Shown one piece after another: positions 16,653 through 25,770 of a stretch of DNA of 64,000 nt. Source of the stretch: Halovivax cerinus. GTDB taxonomy: Archaea > Halobacteriota > Halobacteria > Halobacteriales > Natrialbaceae. Made by a program: the position numbers and the translations under genes. The notes under the pieces were generated by a model. It saw only the letters and a program-made list of their open reading frames with translations. It was not told where the DNA came from and did not search any database. The stretch is from the NCBI RefSeq assembly GCF_024498195.1, contig NZ_CP101824.1, positions 620,001 through 684,000 of the forward strand, in the 5' to 3' direction. The first letter of the stretch is position 1, and each line of letters opens with the position of its first letter.

Positions 16653-18296
16653 ATGGTAGACAAACAGGACACACTCATCGAGTATCCGGAACGGATACTG
16701 TACAACGGAACGATTCGAACAGTCGACGAGAACGAGACCGTCGCCGAAGCCGTCGCGATTCGGAACGGTCGATTCCTGGCCGTCGGCGGAACGGCCGAAA
16801 TCCGCGAACTGGCCGGTCCCGAGACCGACGAGATCGACCTGAACGGCCGGACCGCTATTCCCGGGTTGATCGACTCACACCTTCACCTTCGCAACGTCGG
16901 GCGGGATCTGAACAGGGTGACGCTGTTCGACGTACGGTCCATCGACGACGTCCTCGAGGCGATCGGTGACGCGGTCGAAACGACGACCGATACGGACTGG
17001 ATCCTCGCCAGTTCGGGCTGGCACGAGAGCCAACTCGAGGAGGAACGGCTTCCGACGCGGTACGAACTCGACGCGGTCGCACCCGACAATCCGGTGTTCA
17101 TCCCCCGCGGCGGACACGTCGCAGTCTGCAACAGCGTCGCGCTGGATCGCGCCGGCATCGGCGAGGACACGGACGATCCCGACGGTGGAACGATAGTCCG
17201 GGACCCGGACACGGGCGAACCGAACGGCGTCGTCCTGGAGACTGCCCGTACAGAAGTCGTCGAACCGGTGCTCCCGGATCGCGGGTACGAGGACTACGTC
17301 GCCGACATCGAACGCGCCATGTCCGAACTCAACTCCCGCGGCATCACCGCGGTGATGGAGCCAGGACTCGAACGCGACGAGTTGCGAGCGTACCAGCGTG
17401 TCGCCGTCGACGGAGAGGCGACGGTCCGAACGGACGCCTTCGTTCGTATTTACGGCGCGGACGACGTCCGCGACGCTGGCAGTTACTTCTATCGAGAATT
17501 CGGGACTGACAGGCTGAAGATCGGCGGGCTGAAGTACATGCTAGACGGCGGCGTCGAAGGCGCACGGCTCACAGAGCCGTATCGAATCGTCTCGGAAGTC
17601 CAGGAACAGGAAGACTATCACGGCCACTACCTGCTTCCAGAGGGCGGAACAGAAGAGCTCCAGGAGATGTACGAACTGGCCGCCGAGCGGGGCCACCAGG
17701 TGCAGACGCACGTCGTCGGCGACGAAGCGATCGAGACGCTCCTCGATATGTACGAAGCTGCGTCGGCGGTCCGAGACATCGAACCCCTCCGATGGACCGC
17801 GATGCACGTGTTTCTCCCGCGAGAGGAAGACCGAGAACGGATGCGAGAACTCGGCGTCGTCACCACGGTACAGAACCACCCGACCTTCCTCGGGCGAAAC
17901 ATGGAACTGCTGTGGGGGCAAGAACGTGCCGCCGACGCGATTCCGACCAGAACGCTCCTGGAGGACGATATCCCGGTCGGCGGCGGGACCGACGCCCCGG
18001 TGGTCCCGTGGTATCCGTTCGAGTCCATCTGGTGGATGGTGACCCGACAGACGGTTACCACCGGGACGCTCGGTCCCGAGGAAGCGATCGACCCCGCAGA
18101 GGCGCTCCGCCTCTGGACCCGCGGTTCGGCCTACGTCCTGCACTGGGAGGACGAACTCGGCTCCGTCGAACCGGGCAAGCGGGCCGACCTCGCGGTCCTC
18201 GATCGGGATATCGTCACCTGCCCTCCCGACGACATCCGGGAGACGACCGTCGAACTGACCCTCGTCGGCGGCGAGGTCGTCCACGAGGATCGGTAG
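16653..18296 (+). CDS. YtcJ-like amidohydrolase (Amidohydro_3)
   Basis: A 547-residue metal-dependent hydrolase. The metal-binding HxH is at residues 76-78 (IDSHLHLR); other family features are RGGHVAVCNSVALDRAG, the central KYMLDGGVEGARLTEPY, VQTHVVGDEAIE and GGGTDAPVVPWYPFESI. YtcJ/exoenzyme-type members cleave amides of varied substrates. ATG 16653 was chosen; an in-frame extension would begin inside the permease gene. Being last in the ABC importer run, it probably acts on the imported compound. Confidence 0.85.
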   Translation: MVDKQDTLIEYPERILYNGTIRTVDENETVAEAVAIRNGRFLAVGGTAEIRELAGPETDEIDLNGRTAIPGLIDSHLHLRNVGRDLNRVTLFDVRSIDDVLEAIGDAVETTTDTDWILASSGWHESQLEEERLPTRYELDAVAPDNPVFIPRGGHVAVCNSVALDRAGIGEDTDDPDGGTIVRDPDTGEPNGVVLETARTEVVEPVLPDRGYEDYVADIERAMSELNSRGITAVMEPGLERDELRAYQRVAVDGEATVRTDAFVRIYGADDVRDAGSYFYREFGTDRLKIGGLKYMLDGGVEGARLTEPYRIVSEVQEQEDYHGHYLLPEGGTEELQEMYELAAERGHQVQTHVVGDEAIETLLDMYEAASAVRDIEPLRWTAMHVFLPREEDRERMRELGVVTTVQNHPTFLGRNMELLWGQERAADAIPTRTLLEDDIPVGGGTDAPVVPWYPFESIWWMVTRQTVTTGTLGPEEAIDPAEALRLWTRGSAYVLHWEDELGSVEPGKRADLAVLDRDIVTCPPDDIRETTVELTLVGGEVVHEDR

Positions 18297-18455
18297 TAGA
18301 GATCGTCGGTGTGGAAATCGTGGTTTCTGAAATCACGATTGCTTTTCCGGTTCGTCTACCGATAGATCGACGGAGACCATCACGCCACTCACCTGTCGTG
18401 CGCTGAACGAACGTCGAGAACCGACGGCGTCTCTGTCGAGTCCGCGTCCCCGCCC

Positions 18456-19160
18456 TCACTCGTCGAGAATCGCACCCAGCAGTTTCGACTGGGCAGCCGC
18501 GAGGTGCTCGGCGAAGGTCGACCCGGAGATGTGGAGTGCCTCGGCTACCTCGCCTGCGTTCGCGCCCTTCGGGTAGTCGAAGTAGCCCATCTCGTGGGCC
18601 GTCTCGACGACCTGGCGCTGGCGCCGCGTGAGGCGGGCGCGGTCGACGAGGACGGGATCGCTCCCACCGCTCCCGTCGCTCTGAGTCAGCTCCTGCAGCC
18701 GTACGCCGCCGAACTGTGCGTTGAGGCTGGTGACCGTCTCCGAGAGGTCGTCCACGTCGGGCGCGTTGACGGTGACGTGGAGGGCGCCGTCTCGCGCACG
18801 GAGTGACGAGACCGGGTTCCCGCCGTGTTCGACGACTTCGCAGACGCAGGCCGTCGACCAGTCGCGCTCGAACCGGTAGGTCCGCTCCGAATCGGTCGCC
18901 GCGACCGTCTGCAAGGAGACGTCGTGACCCCGTTCGCGGGTGTGTTCGTCAGATTCTGGGTTCCCGAGGGTGTCCGGTTCACCGGTGCCGGCGAGCGATC
19001 CGTCCGGATCCTGGACGGTGAACTCTTCGACGACCGTCTCCGCGTCGCGCGTCGACGACCGCGAGATCGAGTCGACCGGCGCGTCGAGTTCGTCCGCCGC
19101 GACCGCGACCGGACAGCCGCCCGGGTCGTCGACGACGATCGTGGCCTGGTACCCCGTCAT
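18456..19160 (-). CDS. NarO/DmsR-like HTH_10 regulator lacking one Cys
   Basis: A 234-residue regulator. The C-terminal domain is HTH_10 (LTRRQRQVVETAHEMGYFDY, ANAGEVAEALHISGSTFAEH). The N-terminal domain keeps a Cys pattern like that of NarO/DmsR, the haloarchaeal redox regulators of anaerobic respiration with a C-Xn-CxC-X7-C motif: Cys16, then Cys105 and Cys107 (ACVCEVVEHGGNPV). The expected fourth Cys position is Asn115. It may therefore bind an altered cluster or sense a different signal. It sits beside nos-type genes, and a matching palindrome lies upstream at 19225-19236. Confidence 0.75.
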   Translation of the reverse strand: MTGYQATIVVDDPGGCPVAVAADELDAPVDSISRSSTRDAETVVEEFTVQDPDGSLAGTGEPDTLGNPESDEHTRERGHDVSLQTVAATDSERTYRFERDWSTACVCEVVEHGGNPVSSLRARDGALHVTVNAPDVDDLSETVTSLNAQFGGVRLQELTQSDGSGGSDPVLVDRARLTRRQRQVVETAHEMGYFDYPKGANAGEVAEALHISGSTFAEHLAAAQSKLLGAILDE

Positions 19161-19224
19161 GTACGGGTGGTCGGCGCCCGCGGGCTTAACGGGGGATCAC
19201 CGTTCCCAGGGCCGTAGAACGTGG

Positions 19225-19236
19225 CGAACGTGTTCG
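19225..19236. promoter_or_regulatory. CGAAC-N2-GTTCG palindrome upstream of the NarO-like regulator
   Basis: CGAACGTGTTCG, 65 bases before the regulator start. It equals the CGAA-N4-TTCG boxes at 1987-1998 and 2339-2350. Its position suggests autoregulation by the NarO-like protein. Confidence 0.5.
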
Positions 19237-19265
19237 GGCCGGTGTCTCCCTGCTACGTGGCACGA

Positions 19266-20138
19266 CTAGAGGTCGGCGCCGTCGAACCGAACGTAGCCGA
19301 CGACGATCGGGACGAGCAGCCAGCAGGCGAGGACGACGAACCCGATCTCCGGGGACGCGAAGAACGGCTCCCCGCCGGCGGCGCTCGCCTCGGTGCCAGC
19401 CTGCGCGGGATCGGCGTTCGCCCGCGAGGCGAGGTCGGGTAACGCCGCGACGATGCCGGAGAAGTACGCGGCCGACGGTGGAATCTGGGACACGGTGAAC
19501 GCCCACTCCGGCATCGTCGCCGGATTCGGCATCGAGAAGCCGCCGGCGACGTAGAGGACCCCCATGACGACGGCGTCCCACAGCAGTTCGAAGACGACGA
19601 AGAAACCGAGCGCGAGCGTCGTTGCCCGACTCGTCGACCCCGTCGTCGCGGAGATGCCGACGACGATCGTGGCGTAGACGGCGACGAACGCGAGCGTCAC
19701 GAGCAAGAACGTGATCGCGGCGACGACGTCGAGTGTGCCGAGCATCGCCGCGCCGAAGCCGAGGCCGACGACCAGCCCGACGCCGAGTCCGAACCCGAGG
19801 ACCGCGGCCCGTCCGAGTACCTTCCCCGCGAATACCTCGCCGCGCGTGGTGGGCAGCGAGCACAGCAGTTTGATACTGCCGAGTTCGCGTTCGCCAGCGA
19901 CGGACTTGTAGCAGCCGACGATTGCCGCGATCGGGACGAACAGGCTCGCGATTCCGGCGGTGAAGAAGAGGAGGCCGCCGAACGTCGCGCCGCCGGGTTC
20001 GCCGAACAGCTCCGGCGCTTCGACGTACGCGAACGAAGAGAGGAGCGAGACGACCACGAAGACCGCAACGAGCGCCCACAGCGCCCGCGACTGGACGGCG
20101 TCCCGGAAGTCCTTCTTCGCGACCGTGAGCCAGGTCAC
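19266..20138 (-). CDS. ABC-2 type permease
   Basis: A 290-residue permease with about six helices, including FVPIAAIVGCYKSVAGERELG, an ABC-2/NosY-type cytoplasmic loop, and LVTLAFVAVYATIVVGISA. It overlaps the ATPase gene by four bases, so the two form one exporter. Similar permease/ATPase pairs occur in haloarchaeal nos gene neighbourhoods, but this could equally be a general exporter. The substrate is unknown. Confidence 0.8.
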   Translation of the reverse strand: MTWLTVAKKDFRDAVQSRALWALVAVFVVVSLLSSFAYVEAPELFGEPGGATFGGLLFFTAGIASLFVPIAAIVGCYKSVAGERELGSIKLLCSLPTTRGEVFAGKVLGRAAVLGFGLGVGLVVGLGFGAAMLGTLDVVAAITFLLVTLAFVAVYATIVVGISATTGSTSRATTLALGFFVVFELLWDAVVMGVLYVAGGFSMPNPATMPEWAFTVSQIPPSAAYFSGIVAALPDLASRANADPAQAGTEASAAGGEPFFASPEIGFVVLACWLLVPIVVGYVRFDGADL

Positions 20139-21052
20139 GATTCCACCTCCTGGGTCTCGGTCGTGTAGCGGACGAAGAGATCCTCCAACGACGATTCGAT
20201 CACCGAGAAGTCCTGAACGGCGGCGATCTCGTCGACGGACTCCAGGACGGCGAACTTCGAGTCGCCCGCGATCGTGAGTCGGAGCTGGCCGTCGTCGATC
20301 GCGGCCGACCCGACGCCGTCGAGGCCGGCGACCGCCTCGCGAACGCCCTCGTCGAGGTCGGCGACGGAGACGTACAGCGTCTCCCCGGTTTCCGTCGCGT
20401 CGCGCAGCCCGTCGATGGTGTCGACGGCGACGAGTTCCCCGCGGTCGATGATCGCCACGCGGTCGCAGACGGCTTCGACTTGCTCCATGATGTGACTCGA
20501 GAAGAAGACCGTCGTCCCGCGGGCGTTCTCCTCGCGGATGATCTCGCGCATCTCGCGGGCGCCGTTGGGATCCAGGCCGGTCGACGGTTCGTCGAGGACG
20601 AGCAGATCCGGGTCTCCCACCAGGGCCATCGCGAGGATCAACCGCTGGCGCATCCCCTTGGAGTAGCCGCCGGCCTTCCGGTCAGCCGCGTCGGCGACGT
20701 TGACCCGATCGAGCAGCGCCACCGGGTCTTCCTCGACGCCCTTCATCTCCAGGGCGAACTCGACGTGCTGGCGGCCGGTGAGTCGATCGTAGACGTGGTA
20801 GGCGTCGGGGAGGACGCCGGTCCGCTGCCTGACGGCGCGCCCCTCGGACTGGGCGTCGTGACCGAGGACGGTTACCGTCCCCGACGTGGGCCGGATGAAG
20901 TCCAGCAGGATGTCGATCGTCGTCGACTTCCCGGCGCCATTCGGTCCGAGGAAGCCGAAGATCTCGCCTTCCTCGACGACCAGGTCGAGGTCCGAGACGG
21001 CGACGACGTCGCCGAAGCGCTTCGTCAGCCCGCTGGTTTCAATCGCTGCCAT
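20135..21052 (-). CDS. ABC transporter ATP-binding protein (CcmA type)
   Basis: A 305-residue ATPase. Walker A is GPNGAGKST, the signature is YSKGMRQRLILAMAL (a variant of LSGGQ seen in CcmA-type exporters), Walker B is LLVLDEPSTGLDPNG, and the switch His is in FFSSHIMEQVEAV. The last 90 residues form the usual C-terminal accessory domain. It is the partner of the ABC-2 permease at 19266-20138. Confidence 0.88.
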   Translation of the reverse strand: MAAIETSGLTKRFGDVVAVSDLDLVVEEGEIFGFLGPNGAGKSTTIDILLDFIRPTSGTVTVLGHDAQSEGRAVRQRTGVLPDAYHVYDRLTGRQHVEFALEMKGVEEDPVALLDRVNVADAADRKAGGYSKGMRQRLILAMALVGDPDLLVLDEPSTGLDPNGAREMREIIREENARGTTVFFSSHIMEQVEAVCDRVAIIDRGELVAVDTIDGLRDATETGETLYVSVADLDEGVREAVAGLDGVGSAAIDDGQLRLTIAGDSKFAVLESVDEIAAVQDFSVIESSLEDLFVRYTTETQEVES

Positions 21053-21345
21053 GGGATCTCCTCGTCAGGTCCGTCACTCGGCGCATCGATGTCGTGGGTT
21101 GCACGCCGAATAATGTGAAACCCGCCCGGATAAGCGTTGACGCCGTTCCCAGTCGGTTGAACTGCTCCGAGAGAACAGTTCCGACGCAATAGGGGCCACG
21201 ACCTCGCGTTCTACGTGTCGGCCCGTCTCGCTCGGCGGTGGCGACGCAGGCGTTCTCAGGGACGAGTCGGCACCTGTGACCGGTTCCTCCCGAGTGGGAA
21301 TGGAACAGTGTGCCTATTGGCCAGGGTGGCGTCGGTCCATCCAAC

Positions 21346-21951
21346 ATGCGTAGGCGAACTCCGTCGGAAGACGACGCCCGAACCCGACGCTCCGTACTCG
21401 CCGGCACGACCGTGATCGGTCTCTCGGCCCTCGCCGGTTGTCTCGACGGCTCGAACGGTGACACCGACGCGCCCGACCCGATCACCATCGACCCGGGGAT
21501 GGCTTGCGACAACTGTTCGATGCGCATCGGCAACTTCGGAGGGGCAGCCGGACAGTCGTTCTACGAGGACCCGTCGGCCGTCCTCGGCCCCGACGACACG
21601 GATCGCCCGGCCCAGTTCTGTAGCTCGTACTGCACCTACACGTTCACGTTCGACAACCAGGCCGAGGCGGAGCCGGAGGTGAGCTACCTGACGGATTACT
21701 CGAGCGTCGACTGGACGGTCGACGACGGCGACGGGGCGCAGACGATGAGCAGGCACCTCGACGCCGACGCGTTCGCGTCCGCCGCCGACCTCACACTCGT
21801 TGTCGACAGCGACGTCGAGGGGGCGATGGGTGGGTCGCTCCTCGGGTTCTCGAACGCCGACGACGCGGAATCGTTCCAGGCCGAGTACGGCGGCGAACTG
21901 TACGACAACGACGAGATCACGCAGGAACTCCTCCAGTCGCTGATGGCGTAG
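21346..21951 (+). CDS. nosL: NosL-type copper-binding lipoprotein
   Basis: A 201-residue lipoprotein. The lipobox is LSALAGC with Cys32. The mature part starts with the NosL-type copper site CDNCSMRIG (Cys54, Cys57, Met59) and has a second Cys pair, FCSSYC (Cys92, Cys96). The C-terminal half matches NosL: YLTDYSSVDW, LTLVVDSDVEG, AESFQAEYGGEL. NosL delivers copper during maturation of nitrous-oxide reductase. ATG 21346 gives a proper signal peptide. It is on the opposite strand from nosDFY. Confidence 0.85.
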   Translation: MRRRTPSEDDARTRRSVLAGTTVIGLSALAGCLDGSNGDTDAPDPITIDPGMACDNCSMRIGNFGGAAGQSFYEDPSAVLGPDDTDRPAQFCSSYCTYTFTFDNQAEAEPEVSYLTDYSSVDWTVDDGDGAQTMSRHLDADAFASAADLTLVVDSDVEGAMGGSLLGFSNADDAESFQAEYGGELYDNDEITQELLQSLMA

Positions 21952-22025
21952 CGATCCGCCCGCTGCTCGAATTCGTCTCCCCTGACCGGAGCGGCCGTCC
22001 GTTTCACGGCATCGACCGACGGTCA

Positions 22026-22928
22026 TCACCGACGAACCGCCCACGCGGCGACCGCCAGCGACCCGACGAGCCAGGCGGCGAGTCCGACGAGACTGGCGAG
22101 CGGTGACGCCGCACGGGGGCCGGTCCCCGCGACCGTGTTCACGACGGTCTCGAAGACCAGCCCGCGGTAGGCGCTCAGCGGACTCAGCGCGAGCGCGTCG
22201 ACGAGGGCGGACCCCGGAAGGATCCCCTCCGCGAGGCCGACGACGAGCGCGAGATCGAGCCCGACGAGCAGGACGACCAGCGCGACGATCGCGAAGGCGA
22301 GCGCGCCGCGCGTCCCGCTCGCGAGCGCCGAGACGGCGAGCGCCACCGCGAGGACGACCAGGGCGAACGCGACCGTGAGGGCGACGAATCGGGCGAACAG
22401 GATCGGCGAGTCGGCGCCGAGTTGTGTGGCGTAGATCTCCGCCGGCGCCTCTCGACGGACCGCGACGAGCCCGCCGACGAGACCGAGTGGGACGCCGATC
22501 GCGACGAGGAGGCAGACGGCGCGACCCACGTAGACGCCGACCACGTGTTCCCCCGCGCCGACGGGGTACGTCGCGAGGACGTCGAGCTCGCCCCGGCCCT
22601 CGTCGGCGACGATCGCGCGGTAGCCGAACGCGACGGCGACGATCGGGACGAGCAGTTCGAGCGGCGTGAGCAGGTCGACGGCGGTTGGGACGTACCCGGC
22701 GGACGCGCTCCCGGTGAGGCCGATCCCCAGCAGGACGGCGGCGAGCGCCCCGGCGAGAACGAGGTACCCGCGCGTTCTGCCGACCGTCCGGAGTTCACGT
22801 CCCACGAGCCGGCCGACACGGCCCAGCGAGCCCGGGGCCGACCGACCGTGGGGTGTATCGCTCTCCGGGCCAGCGATCGGCCCTCGGGTCCGATCGTCGG
22901 ACGCGCTGTCAACTCGCTCGTCGGTCAC
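22026..22928 (-). CDS. nosY: NosY-type ABC-2 permease
   Basis: A 300-residue membrane protein with about six helices. LVGRELRTVGRTRGYLVLAG begins the first helix, and VAFGYRAIVADEGRGELDVL is the ABC-2 cytoplasmic loop typical of NosY. It overlaps the ATPase start by four bases. With NosF and NosD it forms the transporter thought to supply sulfur for the copper centre of N2O reductase. Confidence 0.8.
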   Translation of the reverse strand: MTDERVDSASDDRTRGPIAGPESDTPHGRSAPGSLGRVGRLVGRELRTVGRTRGYLVLAGALAAVLLGIGLTGSASAGYVPTAVDLLTPLELLVPIVAVAFGYRAIVADEGRGELDVLATYPVGAGEHVVGVYVGRAVCLLVAIGVPLGLVGGLVAVRREAPAEIYATQLGADSPILFARFVALTVAFALVVLAVALAVSALASGTRGALAFAIVALVVLLVGLDLALVVGLAEGILPGSALVDALALSPLSAYRGLVFETVVNTVAGTGPRAASPLASLVGLAAWLVGSLAVAAWAVRR

Positions 22929-23701
22929 GCCGACTCACCTCGCACGCTGACACGCGTGAGGTCTCCGGAGACGGCCGCCTCGTAGACGGCGTGGAGCGAG
23001 TCGACGTCGAAGCGGTCCAGCAGGGCGTTCGGCGACCCGGTCACCGCGACGCCGCCCGCGTCGAGGAGGGCGATCACGTCGGCCGTCCGCTCGACCAGTC
23101 CCATGTCGTGGGAGGTGACGACGACCGCGGTGTCGGCGTCGGCGAGCTCGCGGGCGATCTCGTAGATGTGCGCGCTCATCCCCGGGTCGAGGCCGGAGGC
23201 GGGTTCGTCGAGGACGACCACGGGCGGGTCGCCGATCGCGGCCTGGGCGATGCCGAGCAGGCGCGTCATTCCACCGGAGAGGGCCTCGACGTTGCGATCG
23301 GCCGCGTCGGCGAGGCCGACGCGTTCGAGCCGCGCGCTGACCTCCGCGCGCGACTCGCCGACGAGCGACCCGTAGAACGCGAGCGTCTCGGCAGCGGAGA
23401 AGCCGGGCCTGAACGCCGGTTGCTGGGGCAGGTAGCCGATCTCGCGCGGGACGTCGGGACCGTGATACCGGACCGCGCCCGCGGTCGGTTCGGCGAGCCC
23501 CGCGAGCGTCCGGAGCAGCGTCGTCTTGCCGGTGCCGTTCGGCCCGATCAGGGCCGTGACGGCGTTCGCCCGGATCTCGATCGAGACGTCCTCGAAGACC
23601 GATACGTCGCCGTAGGCGAACGCGAGGTCCTCGACGTCTACGAGGGTCGCTCCGGCTCGGTCCGTCCCCGTCGTCCGTGCGTCGTCTTCGTGAGTCGTCA
23701 T
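22925..23701 (-). CDS. nosF: NosF-type ABC ATPase
   Basis: A 258-residue ATPase: Walker A GPNGTGKTT, signature ALSGGMTRLLGIAQAAI, Walker B VVVLDEPASGLDPGM, switch His in VVTSHDMGLVERT. ATG 23701 was preferred, because the 49 extra residues up to 23848 are Arg/Pro-rich and overlap nosD. Position between nosD and nosY is the standard nosDFY order. Confidence 0.85.
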   Translation of the reverse strand: MTTHEDDARTTGTDRAGATLVDVEDLAFAYGDVSVFEDVSIEIRANAVTALIGPNGTGKTTLLRTLAGLAEPTAGAVRYHGPDVPREIGYLPQQPAFRPGFSAAETLAFYGSLVGESRAEVSARLERVGLADAADRNVEALSGGMTRLLGIAQAAIGDPPVVVLDEPASGLDPGMSAHIYEIARELADADTAVVVTSHDMGLVERTADVIALLDAGGVAVTGSPNALLDRFDVDSLHAVYEAAVSGDLTRVSVRGESA

Positions 23702-23757
23702 GGGTCGGTCTGTCGTGCTCCGTCGCGTCGGTCGCGTGCCGTCGGTTCGATCACCGG

Positions 23758-25692
23758 TCACGGCTCGGTCACCACCGTCCCGTCGCAAGCGTACGCGTCG
23801 ACCGCCCGGTCGGTCCGGGCGAGCAGGCCGGGGTTGTTCGGGCCGCACGCGGGCGAGAGGTCCGTAATACTCCCGGTCTGCATGCCGGAGACGGACCGTT
23901 CGAGTCCGGAGAGGGCGTCCACGGCGGGAGCGCGGGCGAGTGTCGCCGCGCCAGGGGTCGTGTGCAGTCGGCGGTCGACCGGGTCGGTCGGCGAGTACGC
24001 GCGTTGCGGTGGTTCGCCGTCAGCCGGGCTCGTCGCGCCCTGCCAGTAGTTGCCGACCCCGTCGTGCGACCAGATCCGGAGTGGACCGTGTCCGGCGGTC
24101 GCGTGACGGTCGTTCGCGACGAAGTCGTTGTCGATCACCCGGTTGGTCGGGAGGACGGCGCCGGCGTGGGCACCGACGCCGTTGCCGGCGAGGACGTTGC
24201 CCTCGTAGAGCGAGTTGTCGGCCAGGATCCGAAGCCCGACGTCGGCGTCGGTGACGACGTTCCGGGCGACGTAGGACGCCGTGCCGCCGACCGAGATGCC
24301 GATCTCGGCGTCTGCGATCTCGTTGCCGACGACTGCGGTCCCCGTCGGGCCGGTCATGACGTAGATAGCCGTCTCCGAGACGGTGTCGACCCGGTTGTTC
24401 GCGAGGAGCGCGTCGTTCGTGTGCATCAGGTGGAGCCCGAGGAGGCTGTCGCCGAGGTCGTTGTCCCGGAACACCAGGCCGTCCGACCGGTACAGGTAGA
24501 TGGTGTCGCGCCCGCCGCGGAACGTCGAGTCCTCCACGACGCCCGGCGATCGGAGGACGATCAGGCCGGCGTAGGGATCCTCGGCGTCGGGCGCTTCGGT
24601 GACAGTGACGTTCCGCAGGACGGCCCCGGGACTCTCCCGAAGGATCACACCGTTCGCGCGCGTCTCGACGGAGACGTTCGCGATCGACACCCGGTCCGCG
24701 ACGTGGGCCGTTAGTCCCGCGTCCGTCCCGCCGTAGAACGCCAGGGAGCGGTCGTCGGGGTGGTCGCCCTCGTCGCCGGGCAGCGACTCCGCGCCGAGCG
24801 AGCGGTTGCCGGTGCCCGCGAGGTGTACGTTACGGACGCCGACGTCGGGTTCGGTGATCGTCACGACGGAGCCGTTGTCGTCACCGCGGATCGTCACGTC
24901 GCCCTCGCCCGCGAGCGTGACGGGTCGATCGATCTCCACCGTCTCCGTGTAGGTCCCTGGCGGAACCAGGACGGTCGTGTTCGCCGGCGCGCGCTCTACG
25001 GCACCCTGGATCGTCCCGGCGTCCTCCCCGACGAGGACCGAGACCGGTCGATCGTCGTGGGAACTGGCGCTCGCGACGGTTTCGTTCGCCGATGCCATCT
25101 GCCGGGAGACGCGCTCGCGGACGGCCGCGGCCTCGGCGCGCTCGAACCGACGCTCCGTCACCTGATCCCAGGATTCGACCGTCCCGCCGTAGGATGCAGC
25201 GAACGCCTCCGCCTCGGCCCGCTCGCCGAAGGAGGGGATGGCCGCGCCGCCGGGTGTCCGGGCCTCGCTGTCGACGACGTACCAGGCAGACTCGGCCGGG
25301 ATCCACGCCGGATCGCGCGCGACCACCGGGTAGTCGTCCGCCCCCAGTTCGACGCCGGTCCCGCCGTAGTCGGTGACGTACGTGACCAGCGGGTAGCCAA
25401 ACCGCGATCGGTGGCCCGCCTGGCGCTGGGCGGCGAGCGCGGCGTCGACGCCGAAGTAACCGACGACGTACGCGTACTGCGAGTAGAAGGTCTGGACGCG
25501 CGGGAGCGACGCGTTCGGCCGGTCGAGCAGTTCGTACTGCTCTTCTAACGTGAGTCCGACGGTGACGGTGTCGTCGAAGTCTGCGGGCTCGGGGGACTCG
25601 GCGCCGGTCTCGACGGAGAAGAGCAGTCCGATGCCGACCGCCGCGAGCACGACGACTGCGACGAGCACCACCGACAGAACCCGTTCGTTCAC
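23758..25692 (-). CDS. nosD: NosD-type beta-helix protein with NosL-like N-domain
   Basis: A 644-residue exported protein. After one N-terminal membrane anchor come about 160 residues resembling the C-terminal part of NosL (YVTDYGGTGVEL, AWYVVDSEARTPGG, AEAFAASYGGTVES) but without copper-site Cys. From about residue 210 there is a right-handed beta-helix of CASH/NosD repeats (GAVERAPANTTVLVPPGTYT, IYLYRSDGLVFRDNDLGDS, LVGNEIADAEIG-like turns), ending with ATPGxG-type turns. NosD acts outside the membrane with NosFY in sulfur delivery to the copper site. A GTG at 25692 is the likely start; the ATG-less extension to 25770 is not conserved in character. Confidence 0.85.
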   Translation of the reverse strand: MNERVLSVVLVAVVVLAAVGIGLLFSVETGAESPEPADFDDTVTVGLTLEEQYELLDRPNASLPRVQTFYSQYAYVVGYFGVDAALAAQRQAGHRSRFGYPLVTYVTDYGGTGVELGADDYPVVARDPAWIPAESAWYVVDSEARTPGGAAIPSFGERAEAEAFAASYGGTVESWDQVTERRFERAEAAAVRERVSRQMASANETVASASSHDDRPVSVLVGEDAGTIQGAVERAPANTTVLVPPGTYTETVEIDRPVTLAGEGDVTIRGDDNGSVVTITEPDVGVRNVHLAGTGNRSLGAESLPGDEGDHPDDRSLAFYGGTDAGLTAHVADRVSIANVSVETRANGVILRESPGAVLRNVTVTEAPDAEDPYAGLIVLRSPGVVEDSTFRGGRDTIYLYRSDGLVFRDNDLGDSLLGLHLMHTNDALLANNRVDTVSETAIYVMTGPTGTAVVGNEIADAEIGISVGGTASYVARNVVTDADVGLRILADNSLYEGNVLAGNGVGAHAGAVLPTNRVIDNDFVANDRHATAGHGPLRIWSHDGVGNYWQGATSPADGEPPQRAYSPTDPVDRRLHTTPGAATLARAPAVDALSGLERSVSGMQTGSITDLSPACGPNNPGLLARTDRAVDAYACDGTVVTEP

Positions 25693-25770
25693 GCACGTTC
25701 GTTCGATCGCCGGACAAAAAGATAGTCCGGTCCGTTCCCGCCCGCCGGGAGGCGGGCGATCGGGTGTCAC

